A stretch of 8,013 nucleotides of DNA. It comes from Pseudomonadota bacterium (GTDB lineage: Bacteria; Desulfobacterota; Anaeroferrophillalia; Anaeroferrophillales; Tharpellaceae). A program made the position numbers and the translations under genes. Shown one piece after another: positions 6,926 to 8,013 of this stretch. A model generated the notes under the pieces. That model was not told the DNA's origin and ran no database searches. It saw nothing but the letters and a program-made list of their open reading frames with translations. The stretch spans positions 1-8,013 of the forward strand of contig DAOWHJ010000107.1 of NCBI GenBank assembly GCA_030641485.1, read 5' to 3'. Positions within the stretch are counted from its first letter, which is position 1. Every line of letters starts with the position of its first letter.

Positions 6926-7040
6926 TGTTATATCTACACATAATGTAACGGAAAGCCGAATAACAGCTTTTCAAAATGCAATTATCTTTTAATAACGTAG
7001 ACGTAAAAATCTTTAAACCTAACTAAAGAAGGAGAGAATT

Positions 7041-7499
7041 ATGAAAAAGTTACACAAAAATGAAAAAGGTTTTACCCTCATCGAACTGATGATCGTTGTC
7101 GCAATTATCGGTATCTTGGCCGCTGTTGCAATCCCCATGTACAAAACCTATATCCAAAAGGCCCGTTTTAGTAGCTCATGTGTGCCGACAATTCATTCGT
7201 TACAGGCCGGGATTGCAACCTTCTATGCGGTGCATAATGAATTTCCTACAACGGCCGCTCAGGTCGCTCTACTTGTCGCTGAGTGTGATACATTCAGTAT
7301 AGATTATGCAAGTGCTACGCCAATTTCTGCAGAGGGAGTGTTGGATCTCCTAGTAACATCTGATGGCGCCGCATCTGAGTTAATTGTTATTTACGGATCG
7401 GGTATAGTAACATGTACGCCAGACACTGATGGTGGCAAAATTAAAGCGTGGAACTATACAGGAGCTATTCCAGGCGCTCTTGGTTTTGATATGCTTTAA
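7041..7499 (+). CDS. pilA: Type IVa major-pilin-like protein PilA (prepilin)
   Basis: A 152-residue prepilin with a 10-residue basic leader ending in Gly10. Prepilin peptidase should cut before Phe11, giving a 142-residue mature pilin with the invariant Glu at mature position 5 ('FTLIE'). The hydrophobic N-terminal helix continues to 'AVAIPMYKTYIQKA', typical of type IVa pilins. The C-terminal globular part is unrelated to any pilin I can name. It has three cysteines (47, 82, 125 of the precursor), of which 82 and 125 could form the usual disulfide. Aromatics fall at mature positions 1, 24, 27, 33, 51, 52 and 58. The start is fixed by AAGGAG at 7029-7034, six bases from ATG. An upstream sigma-54 candidate and a strong terminator downstream suggest a monocistronic, highly expressed transcript. 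A minor pilin is possible, but the gene's isolation and signals favour a major subunit. Confidence 0.85.
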   Translation: MKKLHKNEKGFTLIELMIVVAIIGILAAVAIPMYKTYIQKARFSSSCVPTIHSLQAGIATFYAVHNEFPTTAAQVALLVAECDTFSIDYASATPISAEGVLDLLVTSDGAASELIVIYGSGIVTCTPDTDGGKIKAWNYTGAIPGALGFDML

Positions 7500-7537
7500 T
7501 GGCTTGATATTAATTTAGTTTAAGCTAGAAAAGATAG

Positions 7538-7574
7538 GGGGGTATTGATTTTGGATCGGTACCCCCTTTTTTTT
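7538..7574 (+). terminator. Strong intrinsic terminator after the pilin gene
   Basis: GGGGGTA (7538-7544) pairs with TACCCCC (7560-7566). The stem extends inward through two G-T pairs and GAT/ATC to about 12 pairs, closing on a 5-base loop. Eight T residues follow directly (7567-7574). It lies 39 bases past the pilin stop and should end the pilA transcript before the next gene. Confidence 0.9.
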
Positions 7575-7583
7575 ATTTTTCCG

Positions 7584-7617
7584 GTTGAAATGTTTCTGAA
7601 AGAAGTAAAATTTCAAC
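7584..7617. promoter_or_regulatory. Inverted repeat overlapping a candidate promoter for the GT-C gene
   Basis: GTTGAAAT (7584-7591) and ATTTCAAC (7610-7617) form a perfect 8-base inverted repeat with an 18-base spacer. The left arm contains TTGAAA (7585-7590, five of six to the -35 consensus), and TAAAAT (7606-7611, five of six to the -10) overlaps the right arm. The promoter spacing is only 15 bases, which is short. The site could be an operator, a leader hairpin, or both. It ends 15 bases before the start codon. Confidence 0.35.
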
Positions 7618-7632
7618 AACATTAGGATAAAG

Positions 7633-8013
7633 ATGTTTTCACGGAAAACGGAATACTTTTTGTTATTCATTGTTATGATACTGGTTTTATCATCCTATTC
7701 AAACAGTCTCTATGCCTCTTTTACGCTTGATGATATGCACACTTTTGTTAAGGAACCTCTGGTCTTAGATTTCACCTTCTCCTGGGAAGGTCTTTGCGGG
7801 TTGGGCAAAACCAAATTTGGTTTATATCGTTTTTTGCCGATGTTGAGCTTTGCCCTTGATTTGCAGTGGGGCTCCGGCAGTCTGATGGCTTTTCATGTAA
7901 CTAATATCGTTATCCATCTTCTGGCGATATTGGCTCTTTTCTTTCTCTTGAACTCTTTTTTCAAGTTTATCTCTTATGATAGAGACTGCCCTTTTGCAAA
8001 AGAGCGGTGGTCG
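7633..8013 (+). CDS. GT-C fold membrane glycosyltransferase-like protein, N-terminal part
   Basis: Partial gene, open to the right edge: 127 codons without a stop. ATG 7633 has AGGA at 7624-7627, five bases upstream. The protein starts with a membrane segment (about residues 8-27), then 'FTLDDMHTF' with an Asp-Asp pair (33-34) in the first outside loop. 'LYRFLPMLSFALD' (64-76) and a second hydrophobic stretch starting at 'HVTNIVIHLL' (88-97) follow. This order is typical of GT-C enzymes that use polyprenyl-linked sugars, especially the TMTC-like/TPR-containing membrane proteins common in deltaproteobacteria. Such enzymes transfer sugars on the outer face of the inner membrane. The position right after the pilin gene, behind a terminator, suggests a role in pilin glycosylation, which is inference from location. 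The substrate and any C-terminal TPR domain cannot be seen here. Confidence 0.6.
   Translation, partial: MFSRKTEYFLLFIVMILVLSSYSNSLYASFTLDDMHTFVKEPLVLDFTFSWEGLCGLGKTKFGLYRFLPMLSFALDLQWGSGSLMAFHVTNIVIHLLAILALFFLLNSFFKFISYDRDCPFAKERWS

Larger units (their letters stand above)
6067..7040. other. Intergenic region between the divergent regulator and pilin genes
   Basis: 974 bases with no convincing gene on either strand, AT-rich for most of its length. The first 150 bases (6067-6222) are the leader and probable promoter region of the leftward regulator. On the minus strand a TTGACT (6156-6151) is visible, but no good -10 hexamer lies at 16-18 bases, so I do not call a promoter there. Bases 6223-6538 hold the MITE-like element and its flanking direct repeats. 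Bases 6539-6700 show nothing I can assign beyond a weak GGTGC/GCACC pair (6671-6675, 6695-6699). Bases 6713-6781 hold the TGACA/TGTCA boxes, 6911-6925 the sigma-54 candidate, and about 6937-7040 the predicted untranslated leader of the pilin mRNA. I looked for a GEMM-type riboswitch in that leader and did not see the conserved core. Confidence 0.7.

Noticed and set aside
6894..6992. A 32-codon open frame in the pilin leader (starting M-F-T-V-A-N) after an AAGGAG at about 6866-6871.
   Set aside because: The ribosome site is more than 20 bases from the ATG, the frame overlaps the sigma-54 candidate, and the peptide has no recognisable character.
6937..7040. A GEMM (cyclic dinucleotide) riboswitch in the pilin leader, as known upstream of some Geobacter-group pilin genes.
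   Set aside because: The conserved GEMM core and the paired stems expected around it are not visible.

Overview
The window looks like a chromosomal segment from a Gram-negative, type IV pilus-bearing bacterium, most likely a Desulfuromonadales-like member of the Desulfobacterota. I infer this from the protein styles (a Geobacter-like pilin N-terminus, a PATAN/DUF4388 regulator, a deltaproteobacterial-looking GT-C membrane protein), the moderate base composition and the apparent RpoN-type pilin promoter. No rRNA, tRNA, CRISPR array or transposase gene is visible.

Layout. Positions 1-3920 hold three rightward genes packed tightly: the C-terminal half of the 16S rRNA dimethyltransferase RsmA/KsgA, a complete class A penicillin-binding protein 1A, and a complete PilT retraction ATPase that starts 8 bases after the PBP stop. 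Converging on them with a 16-base gap is a long leftward gene (3937-6066). It encodes a multidomain regulator: a GspE/PilB-type N-terminal domain, a truncated receiver-like segment, an HD-like helical domain without its catalytic pair, a second receiver with Glu at the phosphoacceptor position, and a C-terminal PATAN (DUF4388) domain. After a 974-base AT-rich intergenic region come a type IVa major-pilin-like gene (7041-7499), a strong intrinsic terminator, and the start of a GT-C-type membrane glycosyltransferase-like gene that runs off the window (7633 onward).

The intergenic region is not empty. It holds a roughly 304-base hairpin-rich element (6229-6532) bounded by 18-base imperfect inverted repeats and by a 6-base direct repeat, the signature of a non-autonomous MITE-like insertion. 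Between it and the pilin gene lie a cluster of TGACA/TGTCA boxes including a perfect 15-base palindrome (6744-6758), then a -24/-12 sigma-54 promoter candidate (6911-6925) and a good ribosome binding site. This fits PilR/RpoN-type control of the pilin.

How the genes may work together: PilT retracts pili and PilA is the filament subunit. The leftward protein combines a motor-ATPase N-terminal domain with degenerate signalling domains and PATAN, a domain known in cyanobacterial response regulators to bind the PilB motor, so it is a good candidate for a pilus motor regulator. The GT-C protein next to the pilin is a candidate pilin-modifying enzyme. The architecture of the regulator, the MITE-like element and the pilin/GT-C pair are the parts most worth following up.
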